Shown here: in pieces, positions 20,123-21,165 of the stretch
Position numbering within the stretch: position 1 is the first letter of the stretch
Layout of the letters: every line of letters begins with the position of its first letter
Virus record (IMG/VR): IMGVR_UViG_3300011252_000161
Span: 1 to 21,165 of that record
Origin: a virus
Reading direction: 5' to 3' (one strand)
Length of the DNA: 21,165 nucleotides
The notes under the pieces: model-generated
What the model was told of the DNA's origin: nothing
The model's input: only the letters and a program-made list of their open reading frames with translations
Databases searched by the model: none
Made by a program: the position numbers and the translations under genes

Positions 20123-20549
20123 AACAGCAATAACAGTAACAAAAAACTTTGATTTAAATAGAATCAACCTAGACTTGACTAAAGAATTAAATACTGCGGG
20201 GCAGATTGTACGCAAAGACCATTTTCAAAGATTAGAGCAAGGTTTAGGTATTAAGGGTGCTTTAACACCTTCAAAGAAAGCCACAGGCAAGACATTAGTT
20301 AGAACAGGCAAGATGCGTAACCTAGTGGTTGATAAGGCGACTAAGGTAAAGCAAGAAGTAAATATACATCCGGGAGAAAAGCAGACATATCCAAACTCTA
20401 AGGTAACGATGTCGGATGTTGGCAGCTTTCATCAAGAAGGTGCGGGTAATCTTCCAAAAAGAGAATGGTTCGGTATTACTGTTAAAGCAGAAAAAGATAT
20501 TATGAAGATGGTTGAATTGGAAATCGAAAGACAAATAAAACGTGCCTAA
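20115..20549 (+). CDS. gpG-like virion morphogenesis (tail completion) protein
   Basis: 144 residues from GTG 20115. The C-terminal half has the diagnostic block SDVGSFHQEGAGNLPKREWF followed by GITVKAEKDI, as in phage virion morphogenesis proteins of the Mu gpG / P2 gpS type (His-Gln near a Gly, then LPxRxxxG). The central LVRTGKMRNLV also fits (TGxLRxS-type). These proteins act at head-tail joining. In Mu the order is MuF then gpG; here the gpG-like gene comes before the MuF gene and just after the portal. It is somewhat short but contains the core. Confidence 0.65.
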   Translation: MAKTAITVTKNFDLNRINLDLTKELNTAGQIVRKDHFQRLEQGLGIKGALTPSKKATGKTLVRTGKMRNLVVDKATKVKQEVNIHPGEKQTYPNSKVTMSDVGSFHQEGAGNLPKREWFGITVKAEKDIMKMVELEIERQIKRA

Positions 20550-21165
20550 CCTTCAAGCGACTATATCAAATCAATTAACTGCAACGGCTGCACAGACTAC
20601 ATTGTCTATACAAGAATTAGTTACAACAATGAAAGCACAGGGTATGGCGGATCAAGCTATACGTCAAACATTATTAAATGATCTTAATTCTGGCGGACAG
20701 TTGTTTGGTTCGTTTAAAAACAAGCTAAAGAACACAGTAAAGAATGGTGTAGAGTTAAACGCAAAAGATGCTGTTAATAATAAATACAAAGATTCTGGTG
20801 TTCAAAACTTCCAATGGATTTCAGTTGGCGATAAAAGTGTGTGCGTTGATTGTGAGGGGAGACATAGAGAGACAGGCACGTATGAGTTCTTTGAAACAAT
20901 AGGACTTCCGGCTTCTGGTTTTAGTATATGCCAAACAAATTGCAGATGTCAATTAGTACCAGAGGATTATGAAGGCGAGAATCTTGACAAGCCATTGATT
21001 AAAGAAAAGAAAGTGCCGTTAAAAGTAACAGATTTCAAGATGGCGGGTAAACACAAGACAGCAAAAGATTCTTTAGCTTGGATGAAGTCTAATATTGCTG
21101 ATAAAGTGCAGTTAAATCAGATTAAAGATGTTGCTGTGCTGAATGAAATAACAATATCATTAAAA
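20542..21165 (+). CDS. MuF-type head protein, 3' end outside the window
   Basis: 208 residues are visible from GTG 20542 (8-base overlap with the previous gene) with no stop before the window edge. The segment FQWISVGDKSVCVDCEGRHR (90-109), then FFETIGLPASGF and CQTNCRCQLVPEDY (130-143), has the Trp, Asp, CxxC and CxxNCRC spacing of the Mu gpF C-terminal (MuF) domain. MuF proteins are minor head components injected or bound near the portal. After residue 160 there is a further segment (HKTAKDSLAWMKSNIADKVQ, then LNQIKDVAVLNEITISLK). It resembles the linker that precedes fused enzyme or toxin domains in larger MuF proteins, so the full gene may carry a C-terminal effector (inference). Confidence 0.75.
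   Translation, partial: MPNLQATISNQLTATAAQTTLSIQELVTTMKAQGMADQAIRQTLLNDLNSGGQLFGSFKNKLKNTVKNGVELNAKDAVNNKYKDSGVQNFQWISVGDKSVCVDCEGRHRETGTYEFFETIGLPASGFSICQTNCRCQLVPEDYEGENLDKPLIKEKKVPLKVTDFKMAGKHKTAKDSLAWMKSNIADKVQLNQIKDVAVLNEITISLK

Overview
The window is a contiguous piece of a tailed double-stranded DNA bacteriophage, almost certainly a siphovirus. Every credible gene is on the + strand, genes abut or overlap by a few bases (ATGA, GTGA, TTGA and TAATG junctions), and the DNA is AT-rich. The host looks like a Gram-negative bacterium: there are N-terminal signal peptides and a lipobox protein. Several starts have good Shine-Dalgarno sequences (near 801, 10858, 13310 and 15081), which argues against a typical Bacteroidota host. 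The genus cannot be read from the sequence; the style resembles uncultured marine phages, which is only an impression.

Layout. (1) 1-6440: tail genes. These are a 5'-truncated tail tube protein, a tail assembly chaperone pair with a likely programmed -1 frameshift, a short tape measure protein, a large tail hub or tip protein, and another virion protein. (2) 6440-8558: a run of small signal-peptide, lipoprotein and membrane/coiled-coil proteins plus a secreted thioredoxin-like protein without its cysteines. This is a candidate lysis or envelope module, but no endolysin is recognisable. (3) 8559-8848: the only large non-coding gap. It holds a strong terminator, a set of long inverted repeats with pseudoknot topology, a TATAAT box and an exact 16-bp match to the bacterial chromosomal parS consensus. 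(4) 8849-15798: early, replication and recombination genes. These are an ADP-ribosyltransferase-like protein, a DUF1071 single-strand annealing protein, a replisome-organizer-like protein with iteron-like repeats inside its gene (a lambda-type origin candidate), a NinG-like nuclease, a Mom-like DNA modification protein, a DnaQ-like exonuclease, an SSB-like protein with an acidic DDDYPF-type tail, several zinc-binding proteins and small membrane proteins. (5) 15799-15914: a short gap with dyads, probably a control region. (6) 15915-21165: packaging and head genes. These are an FmdB-type zinc ribbon, small basic proteins, a putative small terminase, the large terminase, the portal, a gpG-like morphogenesis protein and the N-terminal 208 residues of a MuF-type protein.

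The window runs tail - control region - early genes - packaging/head. If the genome is circularly permuted, the missing part would be capsid and connector genes joining the right edge to the left edge. Late transcription might then start near 15.8 kb, run through head and tail, and end at the terminator at 8.58 kb, while early transcription starts just after it. I recognise no integrase, repressor, polymerase or ParA/ParB gene in the window. The parS site would therefore have to be read by a host ParB or by something encoded outside.
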